A DNA stretch of 64,000 bases. Origin: Bradyrhizobium sp. LTSP849 (lineage in GTDB: Bacteria; Pseudomonadota; Alphaproteobacteria; Rhizobiales; Xanthobacteraceae). This document shows, one piece after another, positions 1 to 7,312 of the stretch; the stretch's first letter is position 1; each line of letters begins with the position of its first letter. A program made the position numbers and the translations under genes. The stretch spans positions 78,780-142,779 of the forward strand of contig NZ_JYMR01000054.1 of assembly GCF_000938255.1 (NCBI RefSeq), written 5' to 3'. Under the pieces are notes generated by a model. The model was not told the origin of the DNA, ran no database searches, and saw only the letters and a program-made list of their open reading frames with translations.

Positions 1-675
1 TACGACAAGACAAGTTTGACGTGCTCTGAGCCGGAACACATCGAACGATGTCCGCTACCAAACCATAAACTGCGCAACGGGCGCCTCAATCAAACGGCTT
101 ACAGCTTCTTTCTCTTTGTCCGCGATATCGCAAATAATGATCTCGTTGGCTGGATCAATCACCAGCTAACGGAGCAGCCATCGCTGTCGCCAACGTATCA
201 AGATCCCCTTATCGCGCCGCTTCGCCACGTCTACGGCATATCGGACAAGATACTGTCGATGACCCTATCTTCGATTTTGCTAGGTGCTTCAAGCGGTCGG
301 CCACATTGGTTTCAAGCCGGAGTCGACATGATCGCAATAGACACTCTCGTTCATAACTTTATGCATCGGACCGGAATTCTTGCTGAGAGTGGGCGGCCGC
401 ATACCTATGGGGTCGAATGCTACCGAGAGGGCGGCTGCGCTCAACTTATTAGATCCGTCGCCAGCAATATCAACGCTCAGCGCTTCAATTCGTCTTTTCC
501 GATGACTTTTCCGCGTTTTGTGCAGCATGCGATTTGGCGGTTTTGCTCTGCCGAGGGCCTAAATTTCTGCAATGGCAACCGAATTGATGACCGAGCTGCG
601 TGCCACCTGTTATTGCCAATTGTTCTCTTTATGTTCTCATTTAGTGCTAAAACCAGCTGCAAAACAGTTACTTAG
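1..675 (+). CDS. HhH-GPD-like protein, 5' end outside window, possible C-terminal frameshift
   Basis: The frame is open from the first base, so the gene begins upstream; a TTG at 16 is only the first possible start in view. The middle part reads like a helix-hairpin-helix/GPD DNA glycosylase fold: GISDKILSMTLSSILLG could be the HhH turn and IDTLVHNFMHRTGI resembles the segment with the catalytic Asp. The last residues in this frame (from about base 601) are hydrophobic and unlike the rest. In the next frame the DNA reads CYCQLFSLC and continues to a stop at 686-688, giving the Cys-x5-Cys spacing of an iron-sulphur loop. A one-base insertion near 600 or a sequencing error is therefore suspected. 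The family assignment is tentative. Confidence 0.5.
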   Translation, partial: YDKTSLTCSEPEHIERCPLPNHKLRNGRLNQTAYSFFLFVRDIANNDLVGWINHQLTEQPSLSPTYQDPLIAPLRHVYGISDKILSMTLSSILLGASSGRPHWFQAGVDMIAIDTLVHNFMHRTGILAESGRPHTYGVECYREGGCAQLIRSVASNINAQRFNSSFPMTFPRFVQHAIWRFCSAEGLNFCNGNRIDDRAACHLLLPIVLFMFSFSAKTSCKTVT

Positions 676-762
676 GCCGATTGACTGAGTCAATACTTGT
701 GCTAAGCTTTAGAAGTAGGCTTAAATACATTGGTCTACGATTCAATACCTGGAGATACTTCC

Positions 763-855
763 ATGCCGAAATATAGGCTGCCAACGCGGCAGCAGGAATA
801 CATCGAACATTCAGTCGCAGAGCAAGGGGCCCCATCGGGCCCCTTCTGCTTTTGA
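763..855 (+). CDS. Possible 30-residue peptide ending in a hairpin
   Basis: A 31-codon frame starts with ATG 763 behind GGAGA and ends with TGA 853-855, eleven bases before the next gene. Its last third is written by a perfect 9-bp hairpin (824-845). It is basic and glutamine-rich at the N-terminus (MPKYRLPTRQQEY). The position just before a gene with its own good ribosome binding site would fit a leader peptide, but nothing in the composition proves translation. It may be a by-product of the hairpin. Confidence 0.22.
   Translation: MPKYRLPTRQQEYIEHSVAEQGAPSGPFCF
824..845 (+). terminator. GC-rich hairpin, terminator or attenuator-like
   Basis: Nine-base perfect inverted repeat, AAGGGGCCC and GGGCCCCTT, around a CATC loop, followed by TTCTGCTTTTGA. 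The T-rich tail is interrupted, so termination would be imperfect. It lies between the truncated gene at the window start and the gene at 867, overlapping the end of a possible short reading frame. Confidence 0.5.
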
Positions 856-866
856 GGGAGGCGAGC

Positions 867-1436
867 ATGACAAAGACAAACGACGCGACACCGCTTTTCG
901 TCTTTGGGCTTGATGAAAATGGAAAACCTCGGGGAGCAAGGTTCTCCGAGGTGCGCGATGAAATCGTTAGCGCTGCGCTGAACATGAATTGCTGGGTCGT
1001 TCATCCCGCGGCGGAGGATTTCGTACCACACGGTATGAAGCTCCCGCTCGGCCGACTTTACGCTAGCGGCCGCGCCTTCATCCCAAATATTCGAAAGGCG
1101 CTCTACGACAAACTTCTCTTGACCAAAAGCGAGAATGCTCGGCGCCTCGAGAAAGAGAACTCGGCAGACTCCCCTCTGCCTGTCACAACGCACGCTAACG
1201 TACCGTGCGTCTCTCCCATCACTGCCGGTTTACCAAGAAATTGGGACGACATCGGTATTGGTCACATGGTTCTCATCCACGAGAGCGCAGAAGACGGTTG
1301 GTGGGAGACTGTCGTCGAGAACCGGGACGGCGAAATCCTCACCCTAAGGTATCGCGATTTCCCTAAGGCGCCCCGAGCTATCCGACACATCCACGCAGTC
1401 GCCCTGGTCAATCCGGGTCCAGCCACAGTCTCGTAA
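867..1436 (+). CDS. Hypothetical protein of the integrative element
   Basis: 189 residues. ATG 867 is chosen over the in-frame TTG at 852 because GAGGGAGG lies 6 bases upstream. No known domain is recognised. The N-terminal half is mixed and contains a conserved-looking stretch PLGRLYASGRAFIPNIRKALYDKL. The C-terminal half (from about residue 130) is compact and acidic with several tryptophans (WDDIGIGHMVLIHE, DGWWETVVENRDGEILTLRY), like small beta-strand domains in other rhizobial hypothetical proteins. No signal peptide or membrane segment. It lies upstream of and in the same direction as the DUF3768 gene, about 95 bases away. Confidence 0.6.
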   Translation: MTKTNDATPLFVFGLDENGKPRGARFSEVRDEIVSAALNMNCWVVHPAAEDFVPHGMKLPLGRLYASGRAFIPNIRKALYDKLLLTKSENARRLEKENSADSPLPVTTHANVPCVSPITAGLPRNWDDIGIGHMVLIHESAEDGWWETVVENRDGEILTLRYRDFPKAPRAIRHIHAVALVNPGPATVS

Positions 1437-1530
1437 GAAAAAGCTCGTCGAGTTTGAGCCGATTGCCCGAACTCGACGTTCGTCAAGCCACCCCTTCCAA
1501 GATCCTCAAATCAATCTCTGGAGTTCAGCC

Positions 1531-1926
1531 ATGTCAGACAATGACAAGGGACGCATTCGTGCGCTTAATGATGACCTTCGACAAAACCTCCTAGGCGGAG
1601 GCGCCGTGATAACACCTGGCATCGCTGCAATGGGTTCTGCTGCCGTGCAACGCCTCGTACAAACACTAGCAGTATTTGACAATTTCTGTAACGCGAATGA
1701 CCCGCATGGAGAGCATGATTTTGGCGCCTTTGAGTTTGAGGGCGTACGGGTCTTTTTCAAGATCGATTACTTCGACAAGACACTCACCTATCTTTCGCCA
1801 AATCCGGCGGATCCCACAGTGACCGAGCGTGTCATGACATTGATGTTGGCGGACGAATACTGGCCCGGAACGGCTAGTCCGCCAGTAGCTTTACAAGCGG
1901 CACTGAAAGAGCTTCAGCAATCCTAG
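1531..1926 (+). CDS. DUF3768 domain-containing protein
   Basis: 131 residues, matching the DUF3768 family in length and pattern: an N-terminal IRALNDDLR segment, VFDNFCNANDPHGEHDFGAF in the centre, a FFKIDYFDKTL strand and the closing SPNPADPTVTERVMTLMLADEY. The function of DUF3768 is unknown; the family is frequent on plasmids and islands of Alphaproteobacteria. The last 53 bases overlap the convergent XRE regulator gene, so the two transcripts are antisense to each other at their 3' ends. Confidence 0.85.
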   Translation: MSDNDKGRIRALNDDLRQNLLGGGAVITPGIAAMGSAAVQRLVQTLAVFDNFCNANDPHGEHDFGAFEFEGVRVFFKIDYFDKTLTYLSPNPADPTVTERVMTLMLADEYWPGTASPPVALQAALKELQQS

Positions 1927-2083
1927 CCATCGCCAAAAGACTGGGATTGCGGCGCCCTCTCTCTATCCCACCGATGTACGTCAGGTCCAACTCGGACTCG
2001 AACGCCAATTTCTCTTGGGTCATGCGCCGTTGCTGCCGGATCCGACGGATATTTTTGCCAACAATCGCTCGCCAATCCTGCAT
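1874..2083 (-). CDS. XRE-family HTH transcriptional regulator
   Basis: 69 residues, essentially a single Cro/C1-type helix-turn-helix domain. The protein runs from VGKNIRRIRQQRRMTQEKLA (helices 1-2) through LDLTYIGGIERGRRNPSL (recognition helix and turn) to a last helix ending in LVKLLAD. Regulators of this size usually bind DNA as dimers and often control the mobile element that carries them. A candidate operator lies 25 bases upstream of its start. The 3' end overlaps the DUF3768 gene by 53 bases. Confidence 0.88.
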   Translation of the reverse strand: MQDWRAIVGKNIRRIRQQRRMTQEKLAFESELDLTYIGGIERGRRNPSLLAMARIAEALSVPLVKLLAD

Positions 2084-2107
2084 TTGCAGGATGGAGCCCC
2101 ACCGGGC

Positions 2108-2135
2108 ATATAGTCTCTAGGGAATATAGTCCCTA
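2108..2135. promoter_or_regulatory. Candidate operator between XRE regulator and hydrolase genes
   Basis: TAGGGA (2118-2123) and TCCCTA (2130-2135) form a perfect inverted repeat with a 6-base spacer. The half-site also recurs directly: ATATAGTCTCT at 2108 and ATATAGTCCCT at 2124, one and a half helical turns apart. The site sits in the 95-base divergent gap between the XRE gene and the secreted hydrolase gene, the expected place for an autoregulatory operator. Binding is inferred. Confidence 0.5.
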
Positions 2136-2178
2136 TCCTGCGATTTTCGTTCTTCCCCCGGAATCCCCGTCACAAGAT

Positions 2179-3069
2179 GTGAGATCCCCTATGCGTCTGA
2201 TCATGCAGTTGATGCTTCTCTTCCTGCTCACGGCCCCCGAGGCGAGCGCCGAGACCGTGCGAATAAAATGGCTGACCTCGGATCGTTCAGCACCTTGGGT
2301 GCCGGGCAACGATTACATCGATGGATGGACCAAGAACTTTATGGATGGCACCGTCGAAGAGCGCGGCAGAGTGCAGCAAGACGGCGAGCTTCTAGCCGAA
2401 ATCATGTTTCCGAAGGACAAACAACTTCCAACGCCATTCGTGATCATACTCCATGGTTGCAGCGGCATGAATAAGACTCTAAACGCTTGGGCCCAGGACT
2501 ACGGCGGTAAGCTCTTGGCGGCCGGGTATGGGGTCCTAGTCCTCGACAGCTTCAAAACCCGCGGTTTAGGGCCGGACGGTATCTGCAGTGACCCCAGCCA
2601 ACTTGGCTGGGCTCGGCGGCGGGCTGACGACGCGTATGCGGCCTTGGACTATCTGCTCGCAAAGGGATTGGCTAAGCCCCAGCAGGTCTACGTCCTAGGT
2701 CGTAGCAATGGCGCCACGACCACTCTGATCATAATGAATCAGATCGTTGGCCGCCTCCACGAGCACAAGTTCGCAGGAGGCTTCGCAATGCAGCCGTCAT
2801 GCCTGTACATGAACAAGGTCGAATTCTACGGGCCCGTCCACTTCTTTCTCGCAGAGAAGGATGAGGCAACAAATCCCAAACTGTGCCTCGAAGCCGCCTC
2901 GTCTCGTCGGGCAATCCCAGTGACGACAAAGGTTTGGAAGGGCGCGTATCACGCCTACGAAGACCGCGAGCCCATTCATGTGTTTCACGGCTACCATGTA
3001 GGGTATAATCGTGAGGCATCAGAAGGTACGCTCAAATCGATGCTAAGCGTCCTTAGCAGCGCGAGATAA
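2179..3069 (+). CDS. Secreted dienelactone-hydrolase-like alpha/beta hydrolase
   Basis: 296 residues from GTG 2179; ATG 2191 is an equally good start. An N-terminal signal peptide (LMQLMLLFLLTAPEASA, then cleavage) sends it to the periplasm. The alpha/beta-hydrolase signature is clear: oxyanion-hole segment VIILHGCSG, nucleophile elbow GRSNGA with the catalytic Ser, and a C-terminal GAYHAYED with the likely catalytic His. The layout fits the dienelactone hydrolase family (DLH), but the substrate cannot be told. It is read divergently from the XRE regulator across a shared candidate operator and may be cargo of the element. Confidence 0.8.
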   Translation: MRSPMRLIMQLMLLFLLTAPEASAETVRIKWLTSDRSAPWVPGNDYIDGWTKNFMDGTVEERGRVQQDGELLAEIMFPKDKQLPTPFVIILHGCSGMNKTLNAWAQDYGGKLLAAGYGVLVLDSFKTRGLGPDGICSDPSQLGWARRRADDAYAALDYLLAKGLAKPQQVYVLGRSNGATTTLIIMNQIVGRLHEHKFAGGFAMQPSCLYMNKVEFYGPVHFFLAEKDEATNPKLCLEAASSRRAIPVTTKVWKGAYHAYEDREPIHVFHGYHVGYNREASEGTLKSMLSVLSSAR

Positions 3070-3144
3070 GGAAACGCCGCAGCCAGCGCTACGAATGTTC
3101 GAAACCTAATTTTCTCGTCGGCAACAGTCGAAGGCGAGGATGTT

Positions 3145-3603
3145 ATGTATATTGACGATTGTACCTTGGTCGGGTGTCCGCGTAATTTTCCAGCGGACGA
3201 TTGGCGCGGCATACGGCAAGCCATCAGCTTGACGCGCGCCATGAAGCCCGGTTGTGTAGAGCCTTTGTATGGCTACTTAGCAACGCTTTATTCCATTTAT
3301 CGTAGATGGCGATTGATCGGTTTTTCGAAGAAGCTTGCGCGCCGCATATCGCACAAATTTGCAATCGACGGACGAAATGCACATCGGGCCGCCTGGACCT
3401 TAGTCCAATCAACCCATCCAGATGCGGGGCGAAAGCAACACAGTCGGTGGACTAGGGTCCTAGAATTCGCCCACCAGTCGGACATCCCAGCCAAACAATT
3501 CTCCAGCTTCCTCAAAGCGAACGGCGGCATATCTGGCTGCGCTGCCTCAGCGGCTCTCCGCCGAAGAGGTTTCCGTAAGCCGTTACCAATTCCCCTATGG
3601 TGA
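3145..3603 (+). CDS. Hypothetical protein with a C-terminal GGISGCA motif
   Basis: 152 residues, basic, no signal peptide. The only recognisable part is the C-terminal third: WTRVLEFAHQSDIPAKQFSSFLKANGGISGCA resembles a short segment found at the end of several rhizobial island proteins, where a helix is followed by a Gly-Gly-Ile-x-Gly-Cys-Ala turn. Function unknown. It converges with the HUH-protein gene, with only 4 bases between the stops. Antisense frames of 60 to 77 codons overlap it, but this frame is the longest and has the family-like motif. Confidence 0.5.
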   Translation: MYIDDCTLVGCPRNFPADDWRGIRQAISLTRAMKPGCVEPLYGYLATLYSIYRRWRLIGFSKKLARRISHKFAIDGRNAHRAAWTLVQSTHPDAGRKQHSRWTRVLEFAHQSDIPAKQFSSFLKANGGISGCAASAALRRRGFRKPLPIPLW

Positions 3604-3607
3604 CAAG

Positions 3608-4567
3608 CTAGCGTCGAGGCTTTAGCGGCCTAGTTCGATGTCGTTTGCTAGCGCGCGAGGATTTCACAATTAATAGTTTTCGGGCCCTTCGTTTTTCCCG
3701 GCAACGAAATTTCTCCAGCGCGCGCGCTTTGGCGCCAGCCAAGAGGGCGACGCCCTCTCCTCCTGCAAACGCCAGATCGTCCAAGTAGAGCGACTGCATT
3801 ATCTTGAACATCTTTACACGTTCTCCTGGCCGGAGCCTGGATTTACCCTGCTTAAATGCAGCCGCTACCTCGCCGCTGTCGTCGACTAGGGGATCCCCAT
3901 CCGCCCCGGATAGGTCGCGGCGGCTGACCCTATATGCGTTGTTTGGCGGTTTCAGAATGTAGCCAACCACACGAGGAAGCGTGCGCTGACGCACTCTCTG
4001 TATCTTGACTGCGGGAACGCCGGGTATAATTGCCCAGTATCTTCCGGCCTTTTCTAACGTCCGAAGCCGCGCGCTCAGTTTCCCACGTGAGCAGCCCCAC
4101 ACGAGGGCATGCGTATGCCAGAACATGCATCTTTTCTCGTTGAAGCGAACACCGGCCTGCAGATTAGTGTAGTAGGCAGGCTCTATGAAGCCGATGTGCG
4201 AAAATCCCCTCAAACCATATCGCAAACGCGTTTTTATCTGCTCCAGATCCTCTTTGGTTGCGCTGGAAGTAACCAATCTCGCACACTCCAGATCAAGCAG
4301 GGTAACAAAGAAGATATTTCCTTTGTGGTAGACGCTGGACTCACTGCTGCAGAATAATTGCTCGACCTCATTACAAATTGCGGTTGCCCAAAGGACCCTT
4401 GACCAATGGTTTACTGCCAGTAGCTCCGGTCCGCGACGTGCCTCCAGGCAACTACGATCACTAAACGTAATCTTTTTCTGAATTCGAGCCGACTGAAACG
4501 CGTCCTTCAGGGCGTCATCATACGCGTAGGACTGTTCAGCAAATTTTGTCTCGTGGAAGAGCGCCAT
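3608..4567 (-). CDS. Putative HUH rolling-circle replication initiator-like protein
   Basis: 319 residues. The three ordered motifs of HUH single-strand endonucleases can be read: motif 1 FFVTLLD (residues 86-92), motif 2 HTHALV (151-156, the metal-binding His-hydrophobic-His triad) and motif 3 VVGYILK (200-206, Tyr203 as likely nucleophile with Lys206 three residues on). One tyrosine in motif 3 fits single-Tyr Rep proteins rather than two-Tyr ones. The C-terminal 60 residues are very rich in Lys and Arg and may bind DNA. No transposase or relaxase accessory domain is seen. In this element it could start rolling-circle replication or mobilise the excised circle. Motif reading is direct; the role is inferred. 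Confidence 0.6.
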   Translation of the reverse strand: MALFHETKFAEQSYAYDDALKDAFQSARIQKKITFSDRSCLEARRGPELLAVNHWSRVLWATAICNEVEQLFCSSESSVYHKGNIFFVTLLDLECARLVTSSATKEDLEQIKTRLRYGLRGFSHIGFIEPAYYTNLQAGVRFNEKRCMFWHTHALVWGCSRGKLSARLRTLEKAGRYWAIIPGVPAVKIQRVRQRTLPRVVGYILKPPNNAYRVSRRDLSGADGDPLVDDSGEVAAAFKQGKSRLRPGERVKMFKIMQSLYLDDLAFAGGEGVALLAGAKARALEKFRCREKRRARKLLIVKSSRASKRHRTRPLKPRR

Positions 4568-5205
4568 GCTTTGCCTATTTTAGATATTGAACGTCATTCC
4601 TTCACATCGTTCGCTTTCTCGGAATGCCTGGCTTAGAGCCTCCAACCCAAAGGATTGCGCTATGGATTTGGATATTCGAGCATTGATGTGTTCATACATA
4701 CAATAACAGTACATCTGCCGGGCGTTCACCCGACCGCCTTCCAGAGTAATGCTCGTTCATAGTGACAAATGGCCAGCCGTTCATCTGCTAACGGCCCTGA
4801 GAACGGCACGGTCTCCCCAGACGACAAGATCCTCATCATCCTTGTTAACGAGATGGCGCTAACGAAAGGTCTCGCAGGCGATAAGAAGCTCGCTGACAGC
4901 CTCGTCTTCGTGCTCTTGAATGCGACCGTGTTTGAAGAGACCATTCACGTCTTCCTTTGTTGGGGCATGACGATCATTTAACAACATTGAACTGACGGTC
5001 TGGTTTGCGCAAAATCCTGCAATTCTCATTCACAACAGTGCAGAACTGGCTCAAAGTGCGCAATTTCAAAAAGGAAGTGTGTCAACAACAATAACAAGGC
5101 GCACATCACGACGAGTGTCCTTGCGCTACAAAATCCTCCCACGCGCATCGGGACAACAGATGTGCCCCGATGCGGATTTGTGACGCTAGCGAAGACCGGT
5201 CGATC
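4568..5205. other. 638-base AT-rich gap without a convincing gene
   Basis: Between the HUH-protein gene and the next minus-strand gene no frame is convincing. A 70-codon plus-strand frame (4769-4981) and a 72-codon minus-strand frame (4726-4944) overlap each other. Neither has a Shine-Dalgarno sequence of note or a recognisable family. The gap lies upstream of the HUH gene, so it should contain its promoter and is a reasonable place to look for a replication origin. The only clear secondary structure is the hairpin at 5145-5173. Confidence 0.4.
5145..5173 (-). terminator. Hairpin downstream of minus-strand hypothetical gene
   Basis: GCATCGGG (5145-5152) pairs perfectly with CCCGATGC (5166-5173) over a 13-base loop. 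It follows the stop of the minus-strand gene ending at 5206 by about 33 bases. No continuous U-tract follows on the minus strand, so it may be a weak terminator or an unrelated structure. Confidence 0.35.
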
Positions 5206-5640
5206 TCAGCACGGGCGCGCCCCCCGGCCGGACGACCTAGGTTGAGCCGCTGCCTGTTTGTTTCGGCTCTTCAGGTAGTCTCGAAGATCGCGCGGCTTGA
5301 CGCCCAGTTTAGTAGCTTGCCGCAGCTGCTTGACGTACTTGCCGCGGGTGCTTTTAGAGATTTTGGACGTCCCGCGTAATAAGGCTCCAAATAAGCAGAT
5401 AGCCGGACCGGTCTTGAGTGCTCGCAATTTGCAAATGCGGCTTCGATCTCTTTTCTGAGTGCCCCTGGCCATTGATTTCCAATGATAGGAGTAGATTGGT
5501 TCGAGATATTTCACGTATGCGTACCGGCCATCCTCAAGTTCTAGCGATCGAGAGGTCTCCTCAATCTCGTTGAGAATGGCGTTGAGTCTGGGATATTGGG
5601 CGGCCGCGGCTGCCTGGGTTTTAGTGGGTACAAAGGGCAT
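5206..5640 (-). CDS. Hypothetical basic protein of the element
   Basis: 144 residues. ATG 5640 is preceded by AGGAG eight bases upstream, a good ribosome binding site. The N-terminal 45 residues form an Ala-rich acidic helix (RLNAILNEIEETSRSLEL). The rest is strongly basic, with ISKSTRGKYVKQLRQATKLGVKPRDLRDYLKSR near the end, which could be a DNA-binding helical region. No family recognised. It is divergent from the 322-residue hypothetical gene, with 89 bases between the starts, so the two may share a control region. Confidence 0.55.
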   Translation of the reverse strand: MPFVPTKTQAAAAAQYPRLNAILNEIEETSRSLELEDGRYAYVKYLEPIYSYHWKSMARGTQKRDRSRICKLRALKTGPAICLFGALLRGTSKISKSTRGKYVKQLRQATKLGVKPRDLRDYLKSRNKQAAAQPRSSGRGARPC

Positions 5641-5729
5641 GGACGGTCTCCTATTGCAACGCCGGGATAGCGTATGAGGCGACGCTGGAGGATTTATAGC
5701 GCTATGGGAATCCTAACGGGAGCGTAGGA

Positions 5730-6698
5730 ATGGGCGACATTGAATTGGAAGCACGACGAGGCCGAACTTCCGAAGGATTGAAATTTTTTCGATTCCTTCC
5801 GAAGCACGCCATTTGCGAATTAGCTGCCGCAAAAGGACAGTATTCCGTCTCCAAAGCGTATTCAGCAATTGCTCTCATCTTTTGGGCATTTTTGGACGGT
5901 CGCACCGGAACAAGGGAAGATCCCAAAGGTACTTCATTGATCTACACGAGCGATGCTCGCCGAGCCGGCAACCTGTTCTTGCTATTTGAATTGCATCGCC
6001 TTTTACCTCGGAAATCAGCACACCATGATGAAATTTCTGAAATTATGCGGATGTTCGAGGACACCGAGGGGTTCGCGAACGCAATTGTAGGCAGCTCTTC
6101 GGACGACCTGCTCCTCCGATGCCGTGAAAGTTGGAAAGTCATAAAATTTGTCGTTGAGATCGTAAGGTATATGGTGAGGGATGACGCGGCGCTTGAAGGC
6201 AGGCAGACTATTGAGCACGCAAAATACTTTCTTTCACAGTACCAGCACGTCACCGACTTTCCTGGATGGGTGCAGTCGGACGCGAGGGGACGCAGTATAA
6301 AAACGCAAGAAAAGATTTGGTCGCAATACGTCACAGCCGCGCCGGTGCTTTTCGCGATCCACTGTGATGAAAAGTTTCATTACGGAGCGTTCAATGAACT
6401 TGAATCAATCGTCGAATGGGTCAAATGCTTCTCTAGCGATCCCGCCCGGGTCGAACTCTTCTTACGAAGAGCCGCGAAAGTATCGAGAATCCTGCGTAGA
6501 AAAAGCGACGTAAGAAGGATACGCAAAGGGTACTTCAAGGGGATAAAGTCTATAAGATTGCGTGTTTCACCACTCACGGCAAGGCAACTCGCCTTCATCC
6601 AAAGGATGGACATTTCGTTTCGATCAAGCGACGGCAAAGACTATCGGCCCGAAGAAATGAAAAAGCCAAAGCGACCACGGATCCTACCGGAGACGTAG
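5730..6698 (+). CDS. Hypothetical protein, 322 residues
   Basis: Starts at ATG 5730 behind GGGAG and TAGGA. No signal peptide, membrane segment or known motif is seen. The middle is helical and rich in aromatic residues (LLRCRESWKVIKFVVEIVRYMV). The last 80 residues are basic (RILRRKSDVRRIRKGYFKGIKSIRLR), as in nucleic-acid-binding tails. Codon use is AT-richer than in the core genes. It is the largest unrecognised gene of the element and lies next to the recombination module, so it may be cargo or part of the element's own biology. Confidence 0.55.
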   Translation: MGDIELEARRGRTSEGLKFFRFLPKHAICELAAAKGQYSVSKAYSAIALIFWAFLDGRTGTREDPKGTSLIYTSDARRAGNLFLLFELHRLLPRKSAHHDEISEIMRMFEDTEGFANAIVGSSSDDLLLRCRESWKVIKFVVEIVRYMVRDDAALEGRQTIEHAKYFLSQYQHVTDFPGWVQSDARGRSIKTQEKIWSQYVTAAPVLFAIHCDEKFHYGAFNELESIVEWVKCFSSDPARVELFLRRAAKVSRILRRKSDVRRIRKGYFKGIKSIRLRVSPLTARQLAFIQRMDISFRSSDGKDYRPEEMKKPKRPRILPET

Positions 6699-6723
6699 GA
6701 TTCACACCTCGAACCGATCCGGC

Positions 6724-6762
6724 TAAACCGCAAGCAAGCTAGTTATTTGCTGAGGCGGTTTA
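6724..6762. repeat. Imperfect inverted repeat upstream of the excisionase-like gene
   Basis: TAAACCGC (6724-6731) pairs with GCGGTTTA (6755-6762), and AGCAA pairs with TTGCT inside it. It follows the stop of the 322-residue gene by 25 bases and precedes the excisionase-integrase module. It could be a terminator for the upstream gene or an arm site for the recombination proteins. Confidence 0.35.
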
Positions 6763-6949
6763 TGTCGATTGCCCACCTTCCGGCATTACTGGATGCGCTG
6801 CCCCGCAGATCCAAACATCATGCTGGGACATGCAATGAATTCGGCGATCATCAAAAGAATGATCGGCAAGACCGCCCGTGTCCGACTCGGCGCTCAACTG
6901 CACCTGCCGGTCACCCGCAATGATCGAGCGCGCAGATCGACCTTCTGAT

Positions 6950-7312
6950 ATGATGCCTTCGAACATGTCGGAAGAGGCCCCTCTTCGTTTAAAGGTCGCC
7001 GCTCAGCTGGCGTTCCCTGATGGTTCGATGACGGCTTCGGGTCTGCGCCGCGAGGCTGCTCGAGGCCGGCTGGAGGTCGAGCGGATTGCGGGAAAGGACT
7101 ACACTACCTTAGAGTCGATTAGGAAAATGAGGGAACTATGCCGCGTCCAAGTAAAGGTGCAAGACTCTACAAACGAAAGGCGCGATACACTGACGGCAAA
7201 CTCGTCCACCGTGCTGTCTGGATCATCAAGGACGGGTATAGCCATATCGCCACAGGATGCGTTGCGAGCTCGTCTGAAAAAAAGCCGCCAGCAAAAGCAG
7301 AGCAAGCCCTAG
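6950..7312 (+). CDS. Excisionase-like (recombination directionality) protein
   Basis: Up to 120 residues. The frame is open from 6878, but ATG 6950, 6953 or 6965 fits better because the recognisable domain starts just after (MSEEAPLRLKVAAQLAFPDG). The segment LRLKVAAQLAFPDGSMTASGLRREAARGRL is a winged-helix/MerR-like helix-turn-helix of the type used by excisionases. It is followed by a strand IAGKDYTTLESIRKM. The gene overlaps the start of the integrase by 175 bases in another frame. Excisionases bend DNA at the attachment sites and favour excision. Function is inferred from motif and position. Confidence 0.65.
   Translation: MMPSNMSEEAPLRLKVAAQLAFPDGSMTASGLRREAARGRLEVERIAGKDYTTLESIRKMRELCRVQVKVQDSTNERRDTLTANSSTVLSGSSRTGIAISPQDALRARLKKSRQQKQSKP

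Noticed and set aside
4726..4981. Overlapping 70- and 72-codon frames in the gap upstream of the HUH gene
   Set aside because: No ribosome binding site, no family, and each excludes the other.
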